Part shown: positions 49,006-57,960 of the stretch, piece by piece
How the letters are laid out: every line of letters begins with the position of its first letter
How positions within the stretch are numbered: the stretch's first letter is position 1
The notes under the pieces: model-generated
What the model was told of the DNA's origin: nothing
What the model saw: the letters and a program-made list of their open reading frames with translations, nothing else
Database searches by the model: none
Translations under genes and position numbers: made by a program
Source: Bradyrhizobium cenepequi
GTDB lineage: Bacteria; Pseudomonadota; Alphaproteobacteria; Rhizobiales; Xanthobacteraceae
Assembly (NCBI RefSeq): GCF_020329485.1
Contig: NZ_JAGKJI010000029.1
Location: 25,024 to 89,023 of the forward strand
Direction of reading: 5' to 3'
DNA: 64,000 nucleotides

Positions 49006-49422
49006 TTAGATCTCGCCGCCTTCCTCGCGGACCAGGCTGGCGACAGCGGCACGGCTGGACATTTCCTGCTTCAAGACCTCGAAGCGCTGATGTGCGTCGG
49101 CCTCGCGGTCGTCGACGAACTTGATCGCGGCCTCCCGATCCATCGGGCCGCTCACCATGGCCTTCGAATTCTCGCCGATGGTCTCGTCGACATAGTACTG
49201 GCCATCCTGCTCACGCACCGTCCACTTGAAGCGGAGGGCGGCCATCGGGCCAGGGCCGACCTTGGAATAGCCATTCGCCTCCAGCGGCGGAGGCCTCGCG
49301 GGCGTGTCTTCGACGGTCTCCGGCTCGGCCTGCGGCTTCTCGATCGGTGGCGGCGCTTGCTGCTCGTCCAAAATGCTGGCGATGGCCGCAAGCGCATTGT
49401 CAGTAGGATCGCTCTGGCTCAA
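49006..49422 (-). CDS. Hypothetical protein, about 138 residues
   Basis: I chose a TTG start at 49422 because AAGGAAAA lies upstream at proper spacing and the protein then begins MSQSDPTDNALAAIASIL. An alternative ATG 20 codons earlier is possible. A Pro/Glu-rich linker (EQQAPPPIEKPQAEPETVED) precedes a small domain with FKWTVREQDGQYYVDETIGE and an acidic/basic helix. No signal peptide, membrane segment or known motif was recognised. It converges with the DUF1993 gene, eight bases away. Confidence 0.65.
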   Translation of the reverse strand: MSQSDPTDNALAAIASILDEQQAPPPIEKPQAEPETVEDTPARPPPLEANGYSKVGPGPMAALRFKWTVREQDGQYYVDETIGENSKAMVSGPMDREAAIKFVDDREADAHQRFEVLKQEMSSRAAVASLVREEGGEI

Positions 49423-49524
49423 AATCTTTTTCCTTGGAAGTTGGTTGGCAAAGATGGCTGCCGACGCTTCCCATTTACTCAACCCGGAATGAGGCTGAGA
49501 TTTGGCCCCGTGGCAGCTTTTCCC

Positions 49525-50949
49525 CTACGCGCATACTGGTGGGCGCTTGTCCTTCCAGGGCTGCGCCTGCTCGAGCTGGCCGGCCAGGCGGAACAGCGTT
49601 GCCTCGTCGCCAAGCTTGGCCGCAAACATCATGCCGAGCGGCAGGCCGTCCTTGCTCCAGGCGAGCGGCACCGACATCGCGGGCTGTCCGGACATGTTGA
49701 ACATCGAGGTACCCGGCATATAGCGCCGCAGGATCGGCCCGATATGCGACAGGTCCTCGGACATGGTGTTGATCTCGCCAAGCCGGATCGGTGGCGTGCA
49801 CAGCGTTGGACTTAAGAACACGTCGCAGCCCTCGAAGAAGATCGCAAGGCTGCGCGAGATCTGGAACGCCGCGAGCTGCATGGCGATGTAGTCCGCAGAC
49901 GCGATGGTCTGCGCATTGTGGGCGCTTGCGAGCGACAGCATTTCAAGATCGTCACGTGTCACTGCGCGACCGATGCGTTGCTCGATGGTGCGCACCGCGA
50001 CTGCCGTGTTCGCGCTCACGATGGCGGTCATCACGACGGTGGGGTCGGCGGGAAGGATGGGGGAGCGCTCCTCGACGTGATGGCCGAGGTCGGCGAGCAG
50101 TATTGCGGTGTCGCGAACGGCCGCGGCGACCTCCGGGTCGATCGCATCCCCATAGGGCGATTTGTCCGTGAAGGAGACGCGAAGCTTGCCGGGGTCGCGG
50201 CCGACCTCCTGTGAGAATGGCCGCACCGGCGGCGGCGCGACATAGAGGCTCCACGGCTCCGGACCATGGATCGCGTCCATCATCACGGCGCTGTCGCGCA
50301 CGCTGATGCTGACGACATGCGCGGTCGAAAAGCCGCTCCAGCCCTCGCCGCGATCGGGACCGACCGGGTTGCGGGCCCGGCTTGGCTTCATGCCGAACAC
50401 GCCGCAGGCGGAAGCAGGGATGCGGATCGAGCCGCCGCCGTCGCTGGCATGCGCCACGGGCAGGATGCGTGCGGCGACAACGGCAGCGGCGCCGCCGGAG
50501 GACCCGCCCGAGGAATGCGCGAGGTTCCAGGGATTGCGGGTGGGCCCGAACAGGCGAGTCTCCGTGGTCGGCATCAGCCCGAATTCCGGGCTCGAGGTCT
50601 TGCCGAAAATGGTCACGCCGGCGTCGAGGAAGCGCCGGGTGAGGGTGCTGCTGTGATCGGCAACAAAATCCCGATTGACGCTGGCACCCGAGGTTGTGCG
50701 GGTTCCCTGCAGGAGATCGAGGTCTTTCAGAAGGAATGGTACCCCCGTGAACGGTCCGTCCGGTAACCCCCTCTCGATCTGTTGCTCGGCATAGTTGTAG
50801 TGCTTGACGACAACGGCGTTGATCTCGGGATCAACCTTGGTCGTGCGGTCGATCGCCTCGTCGAGCAATTCGCGCGCAGTGACCTCTTTGTTGCGGACCA
50901 GCTCGGCGAGGCCCACCGCATCGTAGTTGCCGAATTCCTTGAAAGCCAT
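49525..50949 (-). CDS. Amidase signature family hydrolase
   Basis: A 474-residue hydrolase with the complete Ser-cisSer-Lys triad of the amidase signature family: Lys75 (PFLLKDLD), the cis-Ser near 150 (GGSSGGAA) and nucleophile Ser174 (DGGGSIRIPAS). The closest types I recall are 6-aminohexanoate cyclic-dimer hydrolase-like amidases; the substrate is unknown. The ATG at 50949 is preferred to an in-frame GTG three codons earlier. It is the last gene of a six-gene operon that starts with a binding protein at 56547, so an amide compound taken up by that transporter is the inferred substrate. Confidence 0.85.
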   Translation of the reverse strand: MAFKEFGNYDAVGLAELVRNKEVTARELLDEAIDRTTKVDPEINAVVVKHYNYAEQQIERGLPDGPFTGVPFLLKDLDLLQGTRTTSGASVNRDFVADHSSTLTRRFLDAGVTIFGKTSSPEFGLMPTTETRLFGPTRNPWNLAHSSGGSSGGAAAVVAARILPVAHASDGGGSIRIPASACGVFGMKPSRARNPVGPDRGEGWSGFSTAHVVSISVRDSAVMMDAIHGPEPWSLYVAPPPVRPFSQEVGRDPGKLRVSFTDKSPYGDAIDPEVAAAVRDTAILLADLGHHVEERSPILPADPTVVMTAIVSANTAVAVRTIEQRIGRAVTRDDLEMLSLASAHNAQTIASADYIAMQLAAFQISRSLAIFFEGCDVFLSPTLCTPPIRLGEINTMSEDLSHIGPILRRYMPGTSMFNMSGQPAMSVPLAWSKDGLPLGMMFAAKLGDEATLFRLAGQLEQAQPWKDKRPPVCA

Positions 50950-51107
50950 ATTCCACACCTAGAGCCGAACGGCGCATCTTCGACGCGTTTCGTCTCTATC
51001 CCTCTTGTTTGGAGCCTGACCTGTCGGAGGACCAGTATCCACCGGGTCATGCACTGATGACAGGCCGATCGTTGTCGGCCCATCCGAAGATAGACGGTTC
51101 TATCGGA

Positions 51108-52097
51108 TTAGTTGAGCACGTCCTGGTTGATCACGTTGTGCCGCAGCGGGGCGCCGTCCAGGACGCTCAGGATGTTGCGCGCGGTCTGCTCGCTCATCCG
51201 GTCGACAGCCTCGACGGTGACGCCGGCAACGTGTGGCGCCATGATGACGTTCGGCAGGCTGTGCAGGGGCTGACCGACCGGCGGCGGCTCCTGCTCGAAC
51301 ACGTCAAGGCCGGCGCCGGCGAGTCTTTCGGACACCAGCGCATCATAGAGCGCCGCTTCGTCGACGAGGCCACCGCGCGCGGTGTTGATCAGATAGGCGG
51401 TCGGTTTCATCCGCCGCAGGCGCGCGGCATTGAACATGCCGATCGTCTCCGGTGTCCTCGGACAATGGATGGTGACGAAATCGGCACGCGGCAGCGCTGC
51501 GTCGAGATCCGGCACCGCTTCGCAGCCGGCGGCCGCGATTTCGCTGGCCGGCTTGTAGGGATCGTAAACCAGCACCTGCATTTCCATCGCGAGGCACCGT
51601 TTGGCGGTGCGGGTGCCGATGCGGCCGAAGCCAACGATCAACACCGTCTTGCCGTAGAGATCGAAAGGCAGCACGCCGAGCCGGTTCGCCCAGGTGCCGT
51701 CCTTGACGACGGCATGCATTTCCTGCGCGCGCTTGGCCAGCGTCAGCATCATGAACAGGGCGTGTTCGGCCACCGACGGCGAGTTCGCCGTGCCAGCCAC
51801 CATCAGGGGCACCTTGCGGCGCGAGAGTGCGGGGACGTCGACCGCGTCGTAACCGACGCCGATCCGCGTCACCACCTTCATGTCTCCGGACGCTTCGAGC
51901 TCCGGCTCGCCGAAACGGGTGGCGCCAAGCGCCACACCATGCACTGGCGCATGCTGTCTCAGCAAGGCCTCGAAATCCTTGGCGGAGATCAGGTTGGGAA
52001 ATTCGACGAGTTCGATGTCGTCCCGTTCGTTGAGGAGAGCCCGTGCCCCTGGCGAGAGTGTTTGGGTGACGAAAATCTTCTTCTTGTTGGTGGCCAT
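51108..52097 (-). CDS. D-isomer-specific 2-hydroxyacid dehydrogenase
   Basis: A 329-residue NAD-dependent dehydrogenase. It has the nucleotide-binding motif IVGFGRIGTRTAKRCLAM, the catalytic Arg in NTARGGLVDEAALYD, the Glu in LDVFEQEPPP and the His in APHVAGVTVEAVDR. GGCAGGA precedes the ATG. It lies 31 bases downstream of the ABC ATPase gene and upstream of the amidase gene. It probably reduces or oxidises a 2-keto/2-hydroxy acid produced in the same pathway. Confidence 0.9.
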   Translation of the reverse strand: MATNKKKIFVTQTLSPGARALLNERDDIELVEFPNLISAKDFEALLRQHAPVHGVALGATRFGEPELEASGDMKVVTRIGVGYDAVDVPALSRRKVPLMVAGTANSPSVAEHALFMMLTLAKRAQEMHAVVKDGTWANRLGVLPFDLYGKTVLIVGFGRIGTRTAKRCLAMEMQVLVYDPYKPASEIAAAGCEAVPDLDAALPRADFVTIHCPRTPETIGMFNAARLRRMKPTAYLINTARGGLVDEAALYDALVSERLAGAGLDVFEQEPPPVGQPLHSLPNVIMAPHVAGVTVEAVDRMSEQTARNILSVLDGAPLRHNVINQDVLN

Positions 52098-52128
52098 TTC
52101 CTGCCCTTAGCTATTGCGTAATACGCCG

Positions 52129-53229
52129 TCAAAGGACGACGCCCGTCACCTCGTTTAGCAAATGCATGTTGTTGAGGTCCACAGCCAAGCGGAGCGGGGC
52201 GCCATCCTGCGCGCCGGCATTGGGATTGACCCGGCCGCAGACCTGGCTGCCCTCGAGGGTGAAATAGACCAGGGTCTCCATGCCCATCGGCTCGGTGACG
52301 TCGAGCACGGTGTCGAACGGCTCGACCCCGGGCGCCAGATGCTGCCTGGCTTCGATGATGTGTTCCGGCCTGATTCCGAGCAGCAGCTTGTCGGTGCGCG
52401 GCACCGCCTGGTAGCGGGCGGCTCGGACCGGCGGCATTGGAAAGGCAAGACGGTCGGTCAGGCGCAGATGCAGGCGGCCACCGACATCCTCGAGCCGGCA
52501 GGGCACGAAGTTCATCGCCGGCGAGCCGATGAAGCTGGCGACGAAACGGGTCGCCGGCTTGTGGTAAAGCTCGTTCGGCGTGCCGATCTGCTCGATGCGG
52601 CCGTGGTTCATCACCACCACGCGGTCGGCGAGCGTCATCGCCTCGACCTGATCGTGGGTCACGTAGACCGTGGTGGTGCGGACCTTCTGGTGCACCTTCT
52701 TGATCTCGATCCGCATCTGCACACGCAATTTAGCGTCGAGGTTCGACAGCGGTTCGTCGAACAGGAACACCTTGGGATTGCGCACGATGGCGCGGCCCAT
52801 GGCGACGCGTTGGCGCTGGCCGCCGGAGAGTTGCTTCGGCTTGCGGTCGATCAGGTCGGTGATGTCGAGCATGCGCGCGGCTTCCGCCACCCGGCTCTTG
52901 ATCTCGGCCTTGGGATAGTGCTTCAGCCGCAGCCCGAACGACATGTTCTCGGCCACCGTCATATGCGGATAGAGCGCGTAGTTCTGGAACACCATCGCGA
53001 TGTCGCGGTCTTTCGGCGGTACGTCGTTGACGATGTCACCGCCGATCGTGATGTCGCCATCCGAGATGTCTTCCAGCCCAGCGATCATGCGCAACGTGGT
53101 CGACTTGCCACAGCCGGAGGGACCGACCAGCACCACGAACTCATGGTCGGCGATGTCGAGATCGATGCCGCGCACCGCCTCGACTTCGTCATAACGCTTC
53201 ACAACCTTTCGCAGCGAAACTTCAGCCAT
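52129..53229 (-). CDS. ABC transporter ATP-binding protein (UgpC/MsmK type)
   Basis: A 366-residue ATPase with Walker A (GPSGCGKSTTL), the signature LSGGQRQRVAMGRA and Walker B (VFLFDEPLSNLD), plus the C-terminal regulatory/OB-like domain of the carbohydrate-uptake CUT1 group (PEHIIEARQHLAPG, TLVYFTLEGSQVCGRVN). It starts four bases after the permease stop codon. Together with the two permeases and the binding protein it makes a complete importer. Confidence 0.95.
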   Translation of the reverse strand: MAEVSLRKVVKRYDEVEAVRGIDLDIADHEFVVLVGPSGCGKSTTLRMIAGLEDISDGDITIGGDIVNDVPPKDRDIAMVFQNYALYPHMTVAENMSFGLRLKHYPKAEIKSRVAEAARMLDITDLIDRKPKQLSGGQRQRVAMGRAIVRNPKVFLFDEPLSNLDAKLRVQMRIEIKKVHQKVRTTTVYVTHDQVEAMTLADRVVVMNHGRIEQIGTPNELYHKPATRFVASFIGSPAMNFVPCRLEDVGGRLHLRLTDRLAFPMPPVRAARYQAVPRTDKLLLGIRPEHIIEARQHLAPGVEPFDTVLDVTEPMGMETLVYFTLEGSQVCGRVNPNAGAQDGAPLRLAVDLNNMHLLNEVTGVVL

Positions 53230-53233
53230 GAGT

Positions 53234-54145
53234 TCAACCCTTTGTCGCGCCGGCGGTCAGGCCGGCAATGTAGTAGTCCATCAGGAAGGCGTAGATGATC
53301 AGCGGTGGCGCGGCGCCGAGCAGCGCCCCGGTCATGATCTGTCCCCAGTTGAACACGTCGCCCTTGATCAGCGTGGTGATGATGCCGACCGGCAGCACCA
53401 GTTGATCCGTCGACGTGGTAAACACCATCGGATAGAGGAACTGCGCCCATGACACCGTGAAGGCGAAGATGGTCGCGGCGATCAGGCCAGGCAGCGCCAC
53501 CGGGATGAAGATCCGGGTCAGCGTCTGAAACCAGGAGGCGCCGTCGATGATCGCGGCCTCATCGAGCTCCTTCGGGATCGAGGCAAAATAGCCGATCATG
53601 ATCCAGGTGCAGAACGGCACCGTCAGCGTCGGATAGATGAACAGCAGAACGTACCAGCGGTTGATTAGCTGGATGCCTGTCCAGTCGCCGATCAGCGCAA
53701 ACGTCTTGAACAGGGGAATAAAGAGAAGGCTGTCGGGAATGAGGTAGGTCAGGAATACGCCGGTCGCGAGCGTCGCCGAACCCCAGAATTTCATCCGTGC
53801 AAGCGCGAAGGCTGCCGGCACGCTGATCAGCATGGTGATGGTCACGACGATGATCGAGACCCAGGCCGAATTCCAGAAAAAGCGCAGAAACTGGTTCGAG
53901 GTCAGAAGCTGGATGTAGTTCTCCAGCGTCGGATGGTAAACCCACCACGGATTGGTCGCCGCCGAAATCTCCGCGCTGCTCTTGAGCGAGGTGATCAGCA
54001 TGTAAAGCGGCGGCGTCAGCGAGAAAATCGCGAACACAGTGAGGAAGAAATACGACCAGCGCAGCGCCCAGGCGCGGTCGCGGCTCATGCTGCCATATTT
54101 GACCTTGCGGCGAGGGCCGGCCTTGTCAATCGTGAGCGTGCTCAT
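53234..54145 (-). CDS. Carbohydrate-type ABC transporter permease (MalG-like)
   Basis: A 303-residue permease with six predicted membrane segments. It has the EAA loop for ATPase contact (YFASIPKELDEAAIIDGASW) and the typical IYPTLTVPFCTWIMIGYF before it. The start at 54145 shares one base with the stop of the preceding permease, indicating coupling. Longer in-frame readings are shadows of that upstream gene. Confidence 0.93.
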   Translation of the reverse strand: MSTLTIDKAGPRRKVKYGSMSRDRAWALRWSYFFLTVFAIFSLTPPLYMLITSLKSSAEISAATNPWWVYHPTLENYIQLLTSNQFLRFFWNSAWVSIIVVTITMLISVPAAFALARMKFWGSATLATGVFLTYLIPDSLLFIPLFKTFALIGDWTGIQLINRWYVLLFIYPTLTVPFCTWIMIGYFASIPKELDEAAIIDGASWFQTLTRIFIPVALPGLIAATIFAFTVSWAQFLYPMVFTTSTDQLVLPVGIITTLIKGDVFNWGQIMTGALLGAAPPLIIYAFLMDYYIAGLTAGATKG

Positions 54146-55083
54146 CAGGCTTCGTTCCCGCGTTTGGAGATGTCGCGCAGGATGAAGATCGCTGCGACGG
54201 CTAGGATCGGGACCATGAATAGTGAGACACTGGCGCCAAGTGGGATGTCGCTGCCCTCTATGCCGACGCGGAACGCCCAGGTTGCGAAGATGTGGGTGTG
54301 GTCGAGTGGGCCGCCGGCTGTCAGGATCCGCACGATATCGAAATTGGCGAAGGTGACGATCAGCGAGAACAGTGTCGTGATCGCGATGATGTTGCGCATC
54401 ATGGGCAGCGTCACGTACCAGATGCGCTGCCACCAATTGGCGCCGTCGATTGCGGCCGCCTCATAGAGCTGATCGGGCACGGATTTCAGCGCCGCCAGAT
54501 ACATGATCATGAAGAACGGCGCGCCATACCAGACATTGACCAGGATGACCGAGAAGCGCGCCCACATGGCATCGCCGGTCCACGGGATCGGCCCGATGCC
54601 GAAGAAGGATAGCGTGTAGTTGAAGGCGCTGTAGGACGGATCGAACAGCCACAGCCAGGCGAGCGTGCTCATCGCCGGCGGGATCACCCAGGGCACGAGC
54701 AACATGCCGCGCCATCTGCGCTGCTTGTTGGCGGGAACGTTGTGCACGAAATGCGCGACGATGAAGCCGATCAGTGCTTTGAAGATCACCGCCGAGATCG
54801 CGAAGATGCAGGACTGCTTCACGACCAGCCAGAACGTATCGCGCTTGAACAGGAATTCGAAATTGCCCAAGCCGATGAATTTCGTCATCGACTTGTTCAG
54901 CGTCGCCAGATGCAGCGAGTAGAGGGCAGGATAGACCACAAGCAGGGCGACCAGCAGGATCAGCGGTAGCGCCATCAGGAATGCCACAGTCGATTTCCGC
55001 TTGAGCGCGTAGTGCAGGCTTGACCGCTTGCCAACGCTTGGCCGGTGGGCGACGCGCCTTTCCTGAAATACGACATCAGCCAT
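54145..55083 (-). CDS. Carbohydrate-type ABC transporter permease (MalF-like)
   Basis: A 312-residue permease with about six membrane segments. The EAA loop reads ALKSVPDQLYEAAAIDGANW and the first segment VAFLMALPLILLVALLVVYP. The ATG at 55083 was chosen because upstream in-frame sequence is Arg-rich and atypical. It pairs with the following MalG-like permease in a CUT1-type heterodimer. Confidence 0.93.
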   Translation of the reverse strand: MADVVFQERRVAHRPSVGKRSSLHYALKRKSTVAFLMALPLILLVALLVVYPALYSLHLATLNKSMTKFIGLGNFEFLFKRDTFWLVVKQSCIFAISAVIFKALIGFIVAHFVHNVPANKQRRWRGMLLVPWVIPPAMSTLAWLWLFDPSYSAFNYTLSFFGIGPIPWTGDAMWARFSVILVNVWYGAPFFMIMYLAALKSVPDQLYEAAAIDGANWWQRIWYVTLPMMRNIIAITTLFSLIVTFANFDIVRILTAGGPLDHTHIFATWAFRVGIEGSDIPLGASVSLFMVPILAVAAIFILRDISKRGNEA

Positions 55084-55206
55084 GACTATGTTCCTTGTAA
55101 GCTGGTCCCGCCGCGCAAGGGCGCGGGCCGATTCCCGATCGCGCAGGCGTAGGGGCGAACGCGCCGGACGGCCCACGCGGTGAGCCGTCCGGCAGCATCG
55201 TTCCGC

Positions 55207-56547
55207 TTAGCTCCGCATGAAGCCCTCGCACTCGCCTTCGGCCCAGGCGAGCGTGCTTTCCATCTTCTCGCCCTGCGAGTAGCGGAGCGCCATCTTCGTC
55301 AGCGTCGCCTGTGTGTAGATCTGCTGTGCCACCTTGGGCGGCGCCGGCGAAGCCGCGATCGACAGCTTCTGATGGTTGTAGGGGTTCGGATAGTGATAGA
55401 GCGTGCCCTTCGGCGGCCCTTCTTCCGCCCACGTCTTCAAGGTGGTCAGTTTCTCATACGCCGGCAGATCGTAGCCACCGCTCGCCGCGACGAGCTTCTC
55501 GATCGACGACGGTTGCGACAGATGCGTGAGCAGGCTCTTGGCCGCCGCCTTGTTCTTGGAGAAACTCCAGGTGAGCCAGAAGAACGGCAGATAAGGCGCG
55601 AACCGGCCCTTCGGCCCAGCCGCGAATCCGTGCGTCCAGCACTGCTCGGCAACTTGTGGCGCATCGCGCTTGGCGACAGCCCAGGCGCTTGGCGGATTCA
55701 TGATCAGTGCGCCCCGGCCGGACACCAACCACTTGTTGTTCGAAGCATCGTCCCAGGCCGCCGCATCCGGCGGCAGGAAGGCGATGAGCTTCTTGTAGTA
55801 CTCAAGCGCTTGCCGAACAGCGTCGGTCTTCACGGTCAGGTTGCCTTTGGCGTCGACGAGTTCTGCGCCGAACGAGTTGAAGATCGCACCCGCGGCATCG
55901 ACGCTGTCGCTGGTTTCGCCGAGACCGATGCCAAAGGGATGGCCGGCCTTATGGCAGGCCTCCGCCGCTTTGAGGAACGTATCCAATGTCCAGTTGTCGG
56001 CTTTCGGCGGACTGCCAGCCGGGTACATCGCCTGCACGTCGATATTGGCGTGTTTCTTCATCAGGTCGATGCGGGAGCAGGGCCCCTTGATCTGGCTGCC
56101 GATGCAGGCGGGAACTCCGAGCCACTTGCCCTTGGCCTGGCCGAGATAATTGACGGTGTCGTTCACGGCGCCGTTCTGTTTGATGATCGGTTCCATGATA
56201 TCGTTGACGGGTTCAAGCAGCTCGGCGTAGGCATGCGCCTGCCAGGTCGCCTGGGCCAGAATATCATGGCCGGACCGGGCCTGGGCTTCGGCTGCCATCG
56301 TCAGGAGAGTCTTGTTGCCCTGGCTCGTGATGTAATCGATCTGAACTTCGACCTTTTCCTTCTCGGCCCATTCATTGACGAGAGCCGTCGAGGTCTTGTT
56401 GGCCCCGGGGACCCAGTGATCCCAGAAACCAATCGCGAGCTTGCCCGCTGCATGGGCGCCGCGGATGTAAGGAGCCGTAATCAGCGCTGCCGATGACAGC
56501 GCCGTAGCCGCAACAAATTCTCGTCGAGAAAGCTTCTTCCGTGACAT
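55207..56547 (-). CDS. ABC transporter substrate-binding protein (family 1) with Tat-type signal
   Basis: A 446-residue periplasmic binding protein, first gene of the operon. The N-terminus MSRKKLSRREFVAATALSSA carries a twin-arginine motif (SRREF) followed by a hydrophobic stretch ending about GAHAAG, so it is probably exported folded by the Tat system. The mature part begins KLAIGFWDHWVPGANKTSTA, typical of sugar-type family 1 proteins. GGGAGGG precedes the ATG. The ligand is not evident. The amidase and hydroxyacid dehydrogenase downstream argue for a modified or amide-bearing small molecule over a plain sugar. Confidence 0.92.
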   Translation of the reverse strand: MSRKKLSRREFVAATALSSAALITAPYIRGAHAAGKLAIGFWDHWVPGANKTSTALVNEWAEKEKVEVQIDYITSQGNKTLLTMAAEAQARSGHDILAQATWQAHAYAELLEPVNDIMEPIIKQNGAVNDTVNYLGQAKGKWLGVPACIGSQIKGPCSRIDLMKKHANIDVQAMYPAGSPPKADNWTLDTFLKAAEACHKAGHPFGIGLGETSDSVDAAGAIFNSFGAELVDAKGNLTVKTDAVRQALEYYKKLIAFLPPDAAAWDDASNNKWLVSGRGALIMNPPSAWAVAKRDAPQVAEQCWTHGFAAGPKGRFAPYLPFFWLTWSFSKNKAAAKSLLTHLSQPSSIEKLVAASGGYDLPAYEKLTTLKTWAEEGPPKGTLYHYPNPYNHQKLSIAASPAPPKVAQQIYTQATLTKMALRYSQGEKMESTLAWAEGECEGFMRS

Positions 56548-56711
56548 GGCGTTCCCTCCCTGGTGAGCCGACGGTCAAAGACTTGCGAAATCTCGTTTTT
56601 GTTTTTTTGCTCGCCGCATTCGAGGCGGCGGGGCGATTTCCTCGAACGAGATCAGAGCAGAATTGTTGGCGCCTGTCGAGAAACCAGGTGCGCGCTTTCC
56701 TAGAACTAACG

Positions 56712-56721
56712 TTGTGTACAA
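56712..56721. promoter_or_regulatory. Operator-like palindrome, GntR-type
   Basis: TTGTGTACAA is a symmetric site (TTGT/ACAA arms) of the kind bound by GntR/FadR-type regulators (T-x-G-T-N3-A-C-x-A). It lies 165 bases upstream of the binding-protein gene. No GntR gene is in the window, so the regulator is unknown and the site could be fortuitous. Confidence 0.3.
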
Positions 56722-56755
56722 ATTGCAGGCAGTCAGGCCTGTTAATCTTCGCGCT

Positions 56756-56789
56756 ATGCCTGCCGCAGGACGCCGGCAGGCATCTTTTT
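56756..56789 (+). terminator. Intrinsic terminator without an assigned gene
   Basis: ATGCCTGCC (56756-56764) and GGCAGGCAT (56775-56783) form a perfect 9-bp stem with a ten-base loop, followed directly by CTTTTT. It would end a rightward transcript, but no rightward gene precedes it; the nearest upstream DNA is the 5' region of the leftward ABC operon. Confidence 0.65.
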
Positions 56790-56984
56790 GCGGCGCACGC
56801 GAGCGGCTGCGGAGCCGCGAAGCGGGCGATCCAAGTGGCCCCTCGCGGCTTTTCGTCGTCGGATCGAAGGGTCGCGACAGGTAGACCTGCTCGCGGCGAG
56901 AACGATAAGGTCCGGATCTGCGGCCCTTCAGCTGCAATCGAACGTCAGACCGGTAACCCACGATCGATCATGGAGACTCCGATC

Positions 56985-57704
56985 ATGCCAAGCCTGGTAT
57001 CGAAGCTGCGTGCGCGCTTGAGGCTATGCGCCGCGCTGGCGGTGGCTGCCATCCTGTGCGTCAACTCGTCGCCGCGCGCCAACGCGCAGGGGTTGGTTCA
57101 GGGAGTCCAGCAGGGCGCCCGCGAAGGCAGCAAAGCGGCCGGGCCGGTCGGTGGCGTCTTGGGCGGTGCAATCGGAGGCGTGGTTGGCGTGGTCACGGGG
57201 GTGACCGGCGTGCTCACCGGCACCAACCGCAACCCGGCGCCGGCCGACAAGCAAGGCGCTCCGGCCAAGAGCAGCAAGGCTGCAAAGGCCAGCAAGGACA
57301 AGACCGCCAAGCAGCCGCAGATGCTGACCCAAACGAACGCGCCGCAGCTCACGGCCGAACAGATTGTTGTCAACAGCGACGCCAATATCGAGCGGATCAA
57401 GAAGGAGCTGAACCTCACGCCCGAGCAGGAGAAGTATTGGGGGGCTTTCAATAGTGCGATGCACTATCTCGGCCACAACGGGGCCGATCGCGTGAACCTG
57501 CGCATTGCCCGTGCCCAGCGCGACCCGCCGGACGATGTCATCGAACAGATGCGCAACGAGGCCCAGTTCCTCAACGACCGCGCGGTCGACCAGCGCAACG
57601 TCGCCGATGCCGCCGAGCCGCTCTATGCAAGCCTCGACGACAAGCAGAAGCAGATCTTCATCAACGAAATGGTCCGCCTCAGCCACGAACGCGGACTGGA
57701 TTGA
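56985..57704 (+). CDS. Exported LTXXQ (Spy/CpxP-like) motif protein
   Basis: A 239-residue periplasmic protein. The ATG at 56985 is preferred since GGAG lies eight bases upstream; an ATG five codons earlier contains that site. It has a signal peptide ending PRANAQG, a Gly/Val-rich segment (GPVGGVLGGAIGGVVGVVTG) and a Lys/Ala linker. The C-terminal helical domain has IKKELNLTPEQEKYWGAFNS, the LTXXQ motif of Spy/CpxP chaperone-like proteins, then EPLYASLDDKQKQIFINEMV. It is probably an envelope-stress protein. A long nested hairpin begins at its stop codon. Confidence 0.82.
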   Translation: MPSLVSKLRARLRLCAALAVAAILCVNSSPRANAQGLVQGVQQGAREGSKAAGPVGGVLGGAIGGVVGVVTGVTGVLTGTNRNPAPADKQGAPAKSSKAAKASKDKTAKQPQMLTQTNAPQLTAEQIVVNSDANIERIKKELNLTPEQEKYWGAFNSAMHYLGHNGADRVNLRIARAQRDPPDDVIEQMRNEAQFLNDRAVDQRNVADAAEPLYASLDDKQKQIFINEMVRLSHERGLD

Positions 57705-57796
57705 GCGGCCGCCACCACGAATAGCCGGGTAACCATGCCCTGGGGTAGGTTGAAGGCGTGGCACCCGGCTATCCTGCCGCAGCGGCGCGGCCGCTC
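57703..57796 (+). repeat. Nested long hairpin after the LTXXQ gene
   Basis: Three concentric inverted repeats form one arm-on-arm structure. The outer arms are GAGCGGCCGC (57703-57712) and GCGGCCGCTC (57787-57796). The middle arms are ATAGCCGGGT (57721-57730) and ACCCGGCTAT (57763-57772). The inner arms are CATGCC (57734-57739) and GGCGTG (57755-57760, one G-U), with a 15-base apical loop. The outer arm begins inside the stop codon. It could be a structured RNA, a 3' stabiliser or a terminator without a T-run. Confidence 0.7.
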
Positions 57797-57960
57797 CAAT
57801 CGTCATGCAAAGTTGAAGAAACCTCGACTGATTCAGGCCGGACTTATGGCTGATTGAAGGTCTTGTCGGGAACCCGTTGGCGCGGCGCTATAAAATGGCA
57901 TCGGCCAGCGTGGGGCTGGCCGATGAGGGGGGTGGCGGGCTTACACCTGAAGAGCTTCCC

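Larger units (their letters stand above)
56548..56984. other. Divergent regulatory region, no gene recognised
   Basis: About 440 bases lie between the leftward ABC operon and the rightward LTXXQ gene. It includes the operator-like site 56712-56721 and the orphan terminator 56756-56789. Open frames here have Arg-rich, improbable translations and no ribosome binding sites. It must carry the promoters of both flanking units. Confidence 0.5.
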
